A stretch of DNA of 64,000 nucleotides from Volvox africanus (taxonomy: Eukaryota > Chlorophyta > Chlorophyceae > Chlamydomonadales > Volvocaceae): the NCBI GenBank assembly GCA_030268105.1, contig BSDZ01000022.1, forward strand, positions 2,273,001 through 2,337,000, given 5' to 3'. The first letter of the stretch is position 1, and the number at the start of each line of letters is the position of its first letter. Position numbers and translations under genes: made by a program. Below, piece by piece: positions 19,499-31,183 of the stretch. The notes under the pieces were generated by a model, which worked only from the letters and a program-made list of their open reading frames with translations, was not told the origin of the DNA and ran no database searches.

Positions 19499-20021
19499 GT
19501 TAGATGGCTTGGGAAACCGTCACCAGGCCGTGAGGGATCGAATCGTCTGACTACAGACTAGGGTGAGGGCTGGCCCTTAGACTGTAGGATGCGAGGACGC
19601 ACCCTATCTGAGGGGGAATACTTGTAGTATCCTGGGGTATCTACGGGCAGTGTCAAAGGATCCTGGACCTTAGATGGTCATCCTTCCGATCGGGCCTTTG
19701 TTGGCCGACACAACAGAGATACAACATTGGTATCGAGCAGGTTGTCCGGGTTCGAATCCCCCCACCTACGGGATGGTGAGGGCGGTTCTGACTGGTAGAT
19801 GGCTTGGGAAACCGTCACCAGGCCGTGAGGGATCGAATCGTCTGACTACAGACTAGGGTGAGGGCTGGCCCTTAGGCTGTAGGATGCGAGGACGCACCCT
19901 ATCTGAGGGGGAATACTTGTAGTATCCTGGGGTATCTACGGGCAGTGTCAAAGGATCCTGGACCTTAGATGGTCATCCTTCCGATCGGGCCTTTGTTGGC
20001 CGACACAACAGAGATACAACA
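19499..20021 (+). repeat. TRIM-like direct-repeat unit at the right end of B1
   Basis: Two direct repeats of about 228 bp (19499-19726 and 19793-20021), nearly identical, both ending CACAACAGAGATACAACA. A 66-bp spacer begins at once with TTGGTATCGAGCAGG, which looks like a plus-strand primer binding site. Size and plan fit a terminal-repeat retrotransposon in miniature. The repeats begin around TAGATGGCTTGGG, so a clear TG start is not certain. It encodes nothing. It forms the right boundary of the B1 insertion, next to ATGTG. Confidence 0.65.
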
Positions 20022-23000
20022 ATGTGCAAGGGTACTCTGTCGATTAAGGTACCTTTCCTGTCGTTCGAATATGTCACACCAAAGGAGGGCGAAACTGAGG
20101 CGGTGCCTATGGTTAATTTCGCTGTGACCGCAATGGCCGCGCGAATCGAACCAGAGCTAGTCGGGCGTAAGGAGGCCGTCCGTTTGTTACGGAAGGGTGC
20201 CCACGGACTGCTTTTAAGGCCGCGGGTGAGCTGTTGTGTCACCACCGCGCAGATTTCTGCGGATCCTGAGGTTGAGGCCCTACTGTCGCAGTATGAGGAC
20301 GTCTTTAAAGATATCCCTGGCCTACCACCTATGCGTCCTGTTGATCACACAATCCCTCTCATGCCTGGAGCGCAGCCTACGGCCCGGCCAATGTACAGGT
20401 TGAGTCCATTGGAGCTGGACGAGGTGAAGCGCCAGGTGACGGATTTGCTCGCGAAGGGTATGATACGCCCCAGTACATCCCCGTATTCTGCACCGATTTT
20501 GTTTGTCGGTAAGAAGGATGGGACCTTGCGCATGTGCATTGATTACCGGGGGTTAAATGCGAATACGGTGAAAAATCGCTACCCTTTGCCACGCGTTGAC
20601 GACCTGTTGGATAAGCTGAAGGGCTCGGCTTATTTTTCCTCAATTGACTTACAACAGGGCTACAATCAGATTCGCATCGCTGCCTCTGATATCCCGAAAA
20701 CCGCTTTTCGGACGCCCTTCAGTCACTTTGAGTATACGGTCCTATCGTTTGGTTTGACTAATGCCCCTGCGACGTTTCAGGCGGTTATGGACCGAATGTT
20801 TAGGCCGTTTATCGACAGGTTCGTTGTTTGCTACCTGGATGACATCTTGGTATATTCTAAGACGCGCGAGGAGCACTTGGAGCATCTTCGGCTCGTGCTC
20901 GACGTTATGAGGCGGGAGCAATTGTTTGCTAAACGCGCCAAATGCTTTTGGGCGCAGCCTCAGGTGGAATATTTGGGCCACATTGTGTCGGCCACCGGTG
21001 TGAAGATGGACCCGCGGAAGGTCGCCGTGGTTCGCGATTGGCCCGCGCCTCAGAACCTCACGGAGCTGCGTAAGTTCCTTGGCTTGACCAATTATTTCCG
21101 GAAGTTCATTGAAAAATATTCCATCATTGCGGCCCCGCTTACTAACTTAACTCGCAAAGGCGTTTTCGTTTCGCTCGAGTCGTGGACGTCGCAATGCCAG
21201 CAGGCATTCGAAGAGCTCAAACGAATCGTTGCCGAAGATGTCACCCTTGCATTCCCTGATTACTCGTTGCCATTTCGTGTTGAGGTAGTGTCTGATGCCT
21301 CAATATTTGGAAGCGGCGCTGTATTGTTACAGGAAGGGCGACCGATTGCCTTCACGAGTAAGAAGTTTTCTGGTGCGGAAATTCGCTACACCACCGGGGA
21401 ACAGGAGCTTCTGGCCGTGCTGCATGCTTTAAAGGAATGGCGCTGTTACCTCGAGGGACGCCCGTTTACTTTAAAGACTGACCACAAGCCCCTAACGTTT
21501 TTGCAAAGCGTTCCGACGTTGAACCGCCGCCAAGCTAGGTGGATGGAATACCTAGCTAGGTTCGACTGCACCTGGGAGTATATTTCTGGTAAATTGAATA
21601 TTGCCGATGCTCTCAGTCGACATCCGTCGCTACACGCTGCAATTTTGGCAGCGCCTGTCGTGCGGCCGCGTAGCGAGGAGGTACCGATCGCGACGGACCT
21701 CGCGGAGCGGTTGAAGGTTGCCTACAATGCAGACGCCTGGTTCTCGGAGCCGGCTAATGTAGAAAACCTTCGCAAGCAGAATGGCCTTTGGCTACGGACG
21801 GAGGGTGCAGCTACGCAAATCGTCGTTCCGAACGACGACGCGCTACGCTACGACATCCTTGCACGGTTCCACGAGGACCCGTTAGCAGGACACCCTGGTA
21901 GCAAACGATTGATCGACTTGGTGCAACGTTCCTTTTGGTGGCCTCATTTGGCTAAGGATGCGGCGAACTTCGTCCAGACATGCAGTCTGTGCCAGCGCAA
22001 TAAGGCTTTGTCCGGTAAGGGCCATGGGTTGTTGCAACCGTTGCCTGTCCTGGATGCGCCTTGGGAAAGTGTTTCCATGGACTTCGTAGTCGCGCTGCCC
22101 AAAACTGAGGGGGGATACGATGCGGTGTTCGTAATGGTCGATCGTCTGACTAAGATGGTTCACCTAGCACCATGCACATCATCCTGCACGGCTGAGCAAA
22201 CTGCACGTTTGTTTTTCGACAATGTGGTTCGGTTACACGGGGTTCCCAAAAATGTGATTTCGGACCGCGGTGGGCAGTTCATGTCTAAGTTTTGGGAAGC
22301 GCTCTGCAAACTAGTTGGCATGCGCGTCAACCTGAGCACGGCGTATCACCCGCAGACTGATGGTCAAACCGAACGCACAAATCGCACGTTGGGTGATATG
22401 TTGCGCAATTATGCTGGTCGCACACCACTTGTTTGGGATACATATTTGACTGCGGCAGAATTCGCGCTTAACAATGCTGTTAACCGCTCTACAGGCAAAA
22501 GTCCGTTCTTTCTTAACTACGGATTTCATCCCGCGCTACCCGTGTGGCGTGAGTTGGAAGTGAACGTGCCTGCTGCTAAACTTTTTGCCAAGTCTTTTAT
22601 GTCCCGAATCACAGACGCGAAGTCGTGTTTGGACGCGGCGCAGCAACGAACGACGGAATACTACAACAAATCCAAGCAGGATGTGATGTTTTCGGAAGGG
22701 CAACTCGTGTTGCTAAGCACCAAGAACTTACGTTCCTTGGCCGACGGATCCCGAAAACTTTTACCCCGCTGGATTGGTCCGTATCCTGTCGTACGCATGG
22801 TTGGGAATGTGGCTGTGGAGCTTGCATTGCCCGCTGAGATGACCATTCACCCCACGTTTCACGTATCGCTTGTTCGTCCGTATCGTGGTACGGGACCCGT
22901 CCCTGAGCCTGCTAACGCCCCCACAGCGATCGAACCAGTTCCCGAGACCTGGATCGCTGGTAAACAGAAGTTTTACGATGTGGAGCGGGTGTTAGATTAT

Positions 23001-23171
23001 CGCGCGCGTCGTGTGGGCCAACACCGACGTAAGCGGACAGTACACGAGTACTTGGTTAAGTGGACAGGGTATACCGACGAGCACAACTCATGGGAACCGG
23101 CACGCAACTTCTCACAGGACATGAAACCCCTGCTTGAAGAAGCCCGCAAACGTGCCACGCAAGCCCAATGA
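20022..23171 (+). pseudogene. pol: A2 pol, C-terminal part (RT, RNase H, integrase, chromodomain)
   Basis: Continuation of A2 pol after B1 (first five bases are the target duplication). 1049 open codons: end of the protease region, RT ([18 protein letters not shown]), RNase H ([26 protein letters not shown]), integrase ([10 protein letters not shown] ... CSLCQ; SMDF, VISDRG, DGQTER), GPY (WIGPYPVV) and chromodomain ([32 protein letters not shown]). No internal stop. It is inactive only because B1 separates it from gag and protease. Confidence 0.93.
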
Positions 23172-23215
23172 CCCCTGCAGTCGATGCTGTATGATGCAGC
23201 GAGGACGCTGCATAC

Positions 23216-23230
23216 GGGAGGGGGGATAAT
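23216..23230 (+). promoter_or_regulatory. A2 polypurine tract
   Basis: GGGAGGGGGGATAAT directly upstream of the 3' LTR. The same tract precedes every family A 3' LTR, including 37774-37788 and 51897-51911. Confidence 0.85.
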
Positions 23231-23702
23231 TGTTGTGCTACGGTTCATTTACCGCCGATGCGTAGGTCGATGTGATCCTACAAGGTGAAGTGCTATTGTG
23301 ATGAACACATTGCATATGAATGAATCTGCATGATATAAATGTATTCCTGTACATTTATATATGCATTTGGCATGTTGTCATTACCTATCGCGACATCGCA
23401 CCATGGCAAATCTGCCTAGCATGCATGAAAGCCCGAAGCATTGAAGTGCGCATTATGCTCGTGCTACGAAACGATAAGTAATATTATCTGATATAATATT
23501 ACTTCATTAAAGCACACGTTGAGAGCGCCGCACTCGTCGGGATACATGCCCTGCAACCGGATATCGTTATCCGGACCCTTGCATCATGCGAATGCCGGAA
23601 AGGCTTATATGTTGTTATGCGTAGACATCAACTTGACGCGGTAGGGTTGTCACATCTAGGATCGGCCTCCTGATGTGAATCGTACGGCATTGCGATGCTG
23701 CG
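23231..23702 (+). repeat. A2 3' LTR, truncated
   Basis: First 472 bp of the LTR, matching 9416 onwards. It stops at GATGCTGCG and continues as an inverted LTR fragment of A3. A few bases (TGCG) are shared at the joint, so end joining at microhomology is plausible. Confidence 0.9.
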
Positions 23703-24000
23703 GCGCTCTCAACGTGTGCTTAAATGAAGTAATATTATATCAAATAGTATTACTTATCGTTTCGTAGCACGAGCATAATGCGCACTTCAATGATTCGGTC
23801 ATTCATGCATGCTAGGCGGATTTGCCATGATGCGATGTCGCGATGGATAATGACAACATGCCAGATGCATATATAAATGTATGCGAATACATTTATATCA
23901 TGCAGATTCATTCATATGTAATGCGTTCATCACAAAAGCACTTCGCCTCGTAGGATCGCGTCGACCTACGCGTCGGCGGGAAATGAACCGTAGCACAACA
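23703..24000 (-). repeat. A3 3' LTR, truncated
   Basis: First 298 bp of the family A LTR in minus orientation, ending CGTAGCACAACA, followed by the polypurine tract at 24001-24015 (minus strand). The remaining LTR is missing at the joint with A2. Confidence 0.9.
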
Positions 24001-24059
24001 ATTATCCCCCCTCCCGTATGCAGCGTCCTCGCTGCATCATACAGCATCGACTGCAGGGG

Positions 24060-27000
24060 TCATTGGGCTTGCGTGGCACGTTTGCGGGCTTCTTCGAGCA
24101 GGGGTTTCATGTCCTGTGAGAAGTTGCGTGCCGGTTCCCATGAGTTGTGCTCGTCGGTATACCCTGTCCACTTAACCAAGTACTCGTGTACTGTTCGCTT
24201 ACGTCAGTGTCGGCCCACACGACGCGCGCGATAATCTAACACCCGCTCCACATCGTAAAACTTCTGTTTACCAGCGATCCAGGTCTCGGGAACTGGTTCG
24301 ATCGCTGTGGGGGCGTTAGCAGGCTCAGGGACGGGTTCCGTACCACGATACGGACGAACAAGCGATACGTGAAACGTGGGGTGAATGGTCATATCGGCGG
24401 GCAATGCAAGCTCCACAGCCACATTCCCAACCATGCGCATGACAGGATACGGACCAATCCAGCGGGGTAAGAGTTTTCGGGATCCGTCGGCCAAGGAACG
24501 CAAGTTCTTGGTGCTTAGCAACACGAGTTGCCCCTCCGAAAACGTCACATCCTGCTTGGATTTGTTGTAGTATTCCATCGTTCGTTGCTGCGCCGCGTCC
24601 AGACACGACTTCGCGTCTGTGATTCGGGACATAAAAGACTTGGCAAAAAGTTTAGCAGCAGGCACGTTCACTTCCAACTCACGCCACACGGGTAGCGCGG
24701 GATGAAATCCGTAGTTAAGAAAGAACGGACTTTTGCCTGTAGAGCGGTTAACAGCATTGTTAAGCGCGAATTCTGCCGCAGTCAAATATGTATCCCAAAC
24801 GAGAGGTGTGCGACCAGCATAATTGCGCAACATATCACCCAACGTGCGATTTGTGCGTTCGGTTTGCCCATCAGTCTGCGGGTGATACGCCGTGCTCAGG
24901 TTGACGCGCATGCCAACTAGTTTGCAGAGCGCTTCCCAAAACTTAGACGTGAACTGCCCACCGTGGTCCGAAATCACATTTTTGGGAACCCCGTGTAACC
25001 GAACCACATTGTCGAAAAACAAACGTGCGGTTTGCTCAGCCGTGCAGGACGATGTGCATGGTGCTAGGTGAACCATCTTAGTCAGACGATCGACCATTAC
25101 GAACACCGCATCGTATCCCCCCTCAGTTTTGGGCAGCGCGACTACGAAGTCCATGGAAACACTTTCCCAAGGCGCATCCGGGACAGGCAACGGTTGCAAC
25201 AACCCATGGCCCTTACCGGACAAAGCCTTATTGCGCTGGCACAGACTGCATGTCTGGACGAAGTTTGCCACATCCTTAGCCAAACGAGGCCACCAAAAGG
25301 AACGTTGCACCAACTCGATCAATCGCTTGCTACCAGGGTGTCCTGCTAACGGGTCCTCGTGGAACCGCGCAAGGATGTCGTAGCGTAGCGCGTCGTCGTT
25401 CGGAACGACGATTTGCGTAGCTGCACCCTCCGTCCGTAGCCAAAGGCCATTCTGCTTGTGAAGGTTTTCTACATTAGCCGGGTCCGCGAACCAGGTGTCT
25501 GCATTGTAGGCAACCTTCAACCGCTCCGCGAGGTCCGTCGCGATCGGTACCTCCTCGCTACGCGGCCGCACGACAGGCGCTGCCAAAATTGCAGCGTGTA
25601 GCGACGGATGTCGACTGAGAGCATCGGCAATATTCAATTTACCAGAAATATACTCCCAGGTGCAGTCGAACCTAGCTAGGTATTCCATCCACCTAGCTTG
25701 GCGGCGGTTCAACGTCGGAACGCTTTGCAAAAACGTTAGGGGCTTGTGGTCAGTCTTTAAAGTAAACGGGCGTCCCTCGAGGTAACAGCGCCATTCCTTT
25801 AAAGCATGCAGCACGGCCAGAAGCTCCTGTTCCCCGGTGGTGTAGCGAATTTCCGCACCAGAAAACTTCTTACTCGTGAAGGCGATCGGTCGCCCTTCCT
25901 GTAACAATACAGCGCCGCTTCCAAATATTGAGGCTTCAGACACTACCTCAACACGAAATGGCAACGAGTAATCAGGGAATGCAAGGGTGACATCTTCGGC
26001 AACGATTCGTTTGAGCTCTTCGAATGCCCGCTGGCATTGCGACGTCCACGACTCGAGCGAAATGAAAACGCCTTTGCGAGTTAAGTTAGTAAGCGGGGCC
26101 GCAATGATGGAATATTTTTCAATGAACTTTCGGAAATAATTGGTCAAGCCAAGGAACTTACGCAGCTCCGTGAGGTTCTGAGGCGCGGGCCAATCGCGAA
26201 CCATGGCGACCTTCCGCGGGTCCATCTTCACACCGGTGGCCGACACAATGTGGCCCAAATATTCCACCTGAGGCTGCGCCCAAAAGCATTTGGCGCGTTT
26301 AGCAAACAATTGCTCCCGCCTCATAACGTCGAGCACGAGCCGAAGATGCTCCAAGTGCTCCTCGCGCGTCTTAGAATATACCAAGATGTCATCCAGGTAG
26401 CAAACAACGAACCTGTCGATAAACGGCCTAAACATTCGGTCCATAACCGCCTGAAACGTCGCAGGGGCATTAGTCAAACCAAACGATAGGACCGTATACT
26501 CAAAGTGACCGAAGGGCGTCCGAAAAGCGGTTTTCGGGATATCAGAGGCAGCGATGCGAATCTGATTGTAGCCCTGTTGTAAGTCGTAAGTTGTAAGTCA
26601 ATTGAGGAAAAATAAGCCGAGCCCTTCAGCTTATCCAACAGGTCGTCAACGCGTGGCAAAGGGTAGCGATTTTTCACCGTATTCGCATTTAACCCCCGGT
26701 AATCAATGCACATGCGCAAGGTCCCATCCTTCTTACCGACAAACAAAATCGGTGCAGAATACGGGGATGTGCTGGGGCGTATCATACCCTTCGCGAGCAA
26801 ATCCGTCACCTGGCGCTTCACCTCGTCCAGCTCCAATGGACTCAACCTGTACATTGGCCGGGCTGTAGGCTGCGCTCCAGGCATGAGAGGGATTGTGTGA
26901 TCAACAGGACGCATAGGTGGTAGGCCAGGGATATCTTTAAAGATGTCCTCATACTGCGACAGTAGGGCCTCAACCTCAGGATCCGCAGAAATCTGCGCGG

Positions 27001-28134
27001 TGGTGACACAACAGCTCACCCGCGGCCTTAAAAGCAGTCCGTGGGCACCCTTCCGTAACAAACGGACGGCCTCCTTACGCCCGACTAGCTCTGGTTCGAT
27101 TCGCGCGGCCATTGCGGTCACAGCGAAATTAACCATAGGCACCGCCTCAGTTTCGCCCTCCTTTGGTGTGACATGTTCGAACGACAGGAAAGGTACCTTA
27201 ATCGACAGAGTACCCTTGCACATATGCAGGGTTGCGGTCTCCATGTCGATGCGCGCGCGGTACTGTCGTAATGTCGAAGACCCCATTATGTACGGTGCAG
27301 TCTCTGCTAAGCCCTGCAGCACGTACGGCCGGGTCACAACACGCAAAGGGCCTATCGATAGGCTAAGGGTAATCCTGCCCACGATGGGATGCTTACCCCC
27401 GTCAGCAAGGGTAACCTGTGGACAATCAGACGACTCTGGGGACAACCCCAGCGCGTTCACCTCTGCGACAGAGATGAAGTCGTCGCTGGCACCGGTGTCA
27501 ACAAGTGCCTTCAGAGTACGGCCATTCAAACCGATCTGAACCACAGGGACACGGTTATCTACGAGCGACTGCCCAGCAGACAACGTCAGTGCACTTAAGG
27601 CAGGTCCGTAACCAACGGCACCCCCATCAGGAGCTTCGTACCAAACGTCAACCGAGTAGGATAGGCATGGCCACGGAGCCAGCGTACCCTCCCAATCCAC
27701 ACCATTAAACAAAACGGTGCCCGGCTCGAACCGGTGGACATGCCGCATACCCCTTAACGATGCCTCTGCCTTGCGCCGACAGAAAGTAGGGAGTAATACA
27801 CATGCGGCAGTGCCTGGATATTGACGCCTACATCTCCTGTATATGGCCAACTGTTCCGACATCTCACGCAGAGACGAGGGGATGAACAAAACCACGTGGT
27901 TAGACAGATCGATAGACGACAGGGGACGGCGAGGTGTAAACAAATTACACAACGGGTCGAAGCAGAGAAGTCCCGTGCGTCCGTCAAGCGTGATGCGTCG
28001 CGCAATGACTTGCTCGATGTGTCCAAGTACACAAGGCAACAATGCCTTAACGGCTGGCCGTAAGGATGACCACCGACCACGCGTTAGTTCAGAAATCCCA
28101 GGTGGTGCCCCCTCCACAGGAACCGGGCAAGCCC
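24060..28134 (-). pseudogene. pol: A3 pol, three disabling lesions
   Basis: Collinear with A5 pol. Open pieces are 26474-28258 (Dam-like domain, protease, start of RT) and 24204-26477 (rest of RT, RNase H, integrase, start of chromodomain). Lesions: a one-base deletion near 28120 that moves pol out of the gag frame; a 14-bp insertion near 26588 that repeats GTAAGT and shifts the frame just before the RT YLDD; and CGA to TGA near 24207, which removes most of the chromodomain. One RNase H aspartate is also changed (SDAS to SEAS near 25939), so enzyme activity would be lost even without the frameshifts. Confidence 0.92.
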
Positions 28135-29370
28135 CTATTTCGGCTGAGGTACAAACGGCGGCATTAGAGGGCAATCCTTCGTGGAATGGTTCTCCGCACA
28201 CCGTAGACAAACGTTGGCCAATTTTCGACGCTCGAATTCGGAACGATTGCAATTCCATTTTGGCATAAATGTGTCGTCCGTACGAGTACGCTTCGCGTTG
28301 GGGTCGGAACGCTGTGCGGCTGCCGACGACGGCGCACCACCACGCTTCCTGTTCCTAGCTGGGTCCGAGCTCGGACCTGCTCCTCCTGTACCACGGACAC
28401 CCGAGCTAGCGCCCCCGCGCGCCTTGCGTTGCCCGTTGCTGCGTCGCGTCGCGGCAGTAGGCGTGGGGCGGATCGCGCCGAGGTCCTGGTCGAGAGCTAC
28501 AGCTTCCCCAAGCGGATCCTGCACTTGCACGGCATTTGCACGAGGGGCAGACTTGACTTCTTCCTCACCGGCAAGGAGTCGTATCTCCGCACCTTTAGCA
28601 AAAGCGACCAACGCGTCATACGACTTGATCTGCGCTCCAACCAAGTCAGTGGCGCACCATTTAGCCAAAAGTTTCGTTAGGCCTCGCCTAAACCAAAAGA
28701 CACGCTCAGATTCGGTGAGGTCAGCAATGGGAGTCACAAGTGCTTCGAAGCGTGACTGGTACGCAGGTACATTTTCATCCCGACGCATGTGGTAGCTACC
28801 GGCTGCCAAAGCGTTACGAGCTTCCACATCGCGTGCTTGAACCTCAGTAGCGAATCGTGCGAGCAAAGCGACGACCAACTCGTCAAAAGTATAGTTGTCC
28901 CGGGCGTTGGTCCAATTGCGATACCAGTCCTTCGCTGAGCCCTCGAGGGTGTTACCAACGAAGAGACACCTGATACCGTCATTATCGCCACCATGAACAG
29001 CCTGGAGATACTTTTTAGCGTCACGCACGTACGCACGAGTTGCATCGGCTATGCTATGCCCTGGTGTCTTGTCGGTCAGCGAAATATTGAGCCTAGGAAC
29101 GGGAATCGACAATCTCATCACCTCAGGGATGTCATCATGCCCTCGAGCTTGAGGTAATGGCAGAACCCCTGGTCCAGCAGTGTTGTCCATATTCGTGTTC
29201 ACTGCTGAATGCGGCACAATTAAGTGAGCAGGGGTCTGAAGGAAAAGGGGCTCTTGAGTGGCTCGCGCGCCAACAGTCTCAAGACCTCTATCCGGTGCTC
29301 TAGCAGCCACAACAAAATCGGGTTGGCTAGCTAGGCTAGTGTGTGGCGTATCGTCGTGTTCCGCGGACAT
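28135..29370 (-). CDS. gag: A3 Gag polyprotein
   Basis: 411 codons, open. Capsid-like region, basic Ser/Gly/Arg-rich segment and CX2CX3HX4C zinc knuckle (CLRCAENHSTKDC) as in the other A copies. It differs from A2 Gag at scattered positions (for example ARDNYTF, EARNALAAG) and is closest to A5 Gag. Ends in TAG; the following pol frame is lost through the one-base deletion near 28120, so it could yield only Gag. Confidence 0.93.
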   Translation of the reverse strand: MSAEHDDTPHTSLASQPDFVVAARAPDRGLETVGARATQEPLFLQTPAHLIVPHSAVNTNMDNTAGPGVLPLPQARGHDDIPEVMRLSIPVPRLNISLTDKTPGHSIADATRAYVRDAKKYLQAVHGGDNDGIRCLFVGNTLEGSAKDWYRNWTNARDNYTFDELVVALLARFATEVQARDVEARNALAAGSYHMRRDENVPAYQSRFEALVTPIADLTESERVFWFRRGLTKLLAKWCATDLVGAQIKSYDALVAFAKGAEIRLLAGEEEVKSAPRANAVQVQDPLGEAVALDQDLGAIRPTPTAATRRSNGQRKARGGASSGVRGTGGAGPSSDPARNRKRGGAPSSAAAQRSDPNAKRTRTDDTFMPKWNCNRSEFERRKLANVCLRCAENHSTKDCPLMPPFVPQPK

Positions 29371-29836
29371 GAAGCACGAAACGATACCCTAGATTCGCGT
29401 AATAGAAGCCGACTTCTATCGCAAAGGCAAGAGTACAAAGCGATTCGGTGAGCCTACCGACAGTACTCTTGAGAAGATTCAGAAAACTCAGCAAGTAATT
29501 GCCCAGCTGAGTCCTGATCTCCGTAGTTTGGGCAATGAGAGTCGCCAACTGGTCCGGACGAACGCCGGTCTCAGTCGCCGCAGCAAGCAATGCCGGTGCA
29601 CTGAGATTACCTGCGACTCAGAGCGTACACTTACACAACAAGTGCAGCAATCTAAGCAAAAGCAATTAAACAATTACAAACCAGAAGCGGCGGCGTCCAA
29701 AACGGCGCGGCCTAAGTCTTCGGCAAAAGTATCTAGCGGTCCTCGTGGTTCGTCGCTGGACCTCGCCATAGAAAGAACCTACTTCCGATTAGGCAGAGAG
29801 AGACAGTTAGGCAACGAACCTGTCTCGATACCAAAT

Positions 29837-30651
29837 TGTTGTACCTCTCGTTCGCGTTTGCTCATAAGTATCTGCACGTCTGGAGACTATCGACACCGAT
29901 GCGCGAGCACTTGCAAGTACAGCAAGGCAAGCGAGAGCAAACAGAGACAGCGGAAGACTTCAAGACGAAGAGAGATATAACTTACGGTCTTACAGATCGG
30001 AATGATGCAATGGACGAAATCGCCGTCAGCGCCGGAAGCAAGCAATCATCACGCGGCGGTGATTAGCGAAGTTCAGGCTTAGCTCGGGCTAAGTAGAATA
30101 TCGTATAGCAATAGTAATATAGAACACACGAGTGTTCTCCGGTATTGAATGTCTTGTCTAGCTTAGCCGTCCTCGCATCTGTTATACTCGCAGCATCGCA
30201 GTGCCGTACGATTCACATTAGGAGGCCGATCCTAGATGTGACAACCCTACTGCGTATGGGCGATGTCTACTCGTAACAACGTATAAGCCTTTCCGGCATT
30301 CGCATGATGCAAGGGTCCGGATAACGATATCCGGTTGCAGGGCATGTATCGCGGCGCTCTCAACGTGTGCTTAAATGAAGTAATATTATATCAAATAATA
30401 TTGCTTATTGTTTCGTAGCACGAGCATAATGCGCACTTCAATGATTCGGTCATTCATGCATGCTAGGCGGATTTGCCATGATGCGATGTCGCGATGGATA
30501 ATGACAACATGCCAGATGCATATATAAATGTATGCGAATACATTTATATCATGCAGATTCATTCATATGTAATGCGTTCATCACAAAAGCACTTCGCCTC
30601 GTAGGATCGCGTCGACCTACGCGTCGGCGGGAAATGAACCGTAGCACAACA
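29837..30651 (-). repeat. A3 5' LTR, with primer site at 29822-29833
   Basis: 815 bp in minus orientation, TGTTGTACC at the left and CACAACA at the right. Slightly short because of a small internal deletion near 30350. The primer site TGGTATCGAGAC (minus strand) lies three bases to its left. Confidence 0.92.
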
Positions 30652-30794
30652 CTGCCAACCCTCACAGATGCCGCATCTTTCATTTTAGGCTCTGCCTCAC
30701 TCCAGAAGCATGCTGCTGCGTTTGACTATGAGGAACGCACCCTTCACCTGTCTAAGGGTTCAGCAACTTGCGTGCTTCGCTGGCTGCCTACAGC

Positions 30795-31148
30795 TGTAGC
30801 AGTTCCTTTCAGAATACTAGTAGATTTGTGCGGAAGCGTAGCTTTTGTAGATTTAGAGATAGCTTGCAAGTAAGTTAGCGTCGCGAAGTTGTACATCTAT
30901 TGGGAATAATTGGTGACAGCGGAGTCTTGAACTCCGAACAATTAGTATTGTGATGCTAAAATGTCAGGCCTTAGCTCTTCACCAGGGTGACTTTAATATT
31001 GGCTCACCTAGCCAAGATGTACGGCAATCTTCTTTGCCAATCGCGAGGTTTACTCGTAGTTAGTTTTCGGTTAGGCATCATGCTTATTGCATGATTGCCT
31101 ACCGCTTTATCTGGGCCTATTTCTCTAAGGTAAATGTAGTTTCCTACA
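30795..31148 (-). repeat. D1 3' LTR
   Basis: 354 bp, TGTAGCAG...TTTCCTACA on the plus strand. Polypurine tract (minus-strand GAGGGGGGGGAA) follows at 31149-31161. Confidence 0.95.
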
Positions 31149-31161
31149 TTCCCCCCCCTCT
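31149..31161 (-). promoter_or_regulatory. D1 polypurine tract
   Basis: Run of eight G on the minus strand directly upstream of the 3' LTR; priming site for plus-strand DNA synthesis. Confidence 0.8.
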
Positions 31162-31183
31162 GAAGCGAAACGTCCCGGGAGCG

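Larger units (their letters stand above)
12859..20021 (-). mobile_element. Ty3/gypsy chromovirus, family B copy B1, composite right end
   Basis: Minus-strand element inserted in A2 pol with a perfect 5-bp duplication. Left end is a normal 3' LTR (12859-13280) with polypurine tract. Gag and pol are both full length. The right end does not carry the matching 5' LTR and primer site. It is instead a plus-oriented short direct-repeat unit (19499-20021) ending GATACAACA. The two ends therefore disagree although the target duplication is perfect. Confidence 0.85.
9416..23702 (+). mobile_element. Ty3/gypsy chromovirus, family A copy A2, split by B1
   Basis: Plus-strand element: 5' LTR 9416-10239, gag, pol, PPT 23216-23230, 3' LTR truncated at 23702. 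B1 (12859-20021) inserted in pol and duplicated ATGTG. Apart from that insertion gag and pol are open, so A2 was coding-competent when hit. The 3' LTR is cut and fused to an inverted LTR piece of A3. Confidence 0.93.
23703..30651 (-). mobile_element. Ty3/gypsy chromovirus, family A copy A3
   Basis: Minus-strand element facing A2 tail to tail. 3' LTR truncated, 5' LTR at 29837-30651 complete, gag open, pol disabled by three lesions. Its outer 5' LTR end abuts family C fragment C2 at 30652, so it probably inserted in C sequence; the far target copy is lost. Confidence 0.92.

Noticed and set aside
19727..19792. A tRNA gene in the TRIM spacer (GGTTCGAATCC-like T-arm)
   Set aside because: Only a T-arm-like stretch is present; no D-arm, anticodon arm or pairing acceptor stem could be formed around it.
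28120..28258. A -1 frameshift between gag and pol in family A, suggested by the A3 arrangement
   Set aside because: A2, A4 and A5 have pol in the gag frame after UAG. A3 simply lost one base near 28120, so the overlap there is a mutation.
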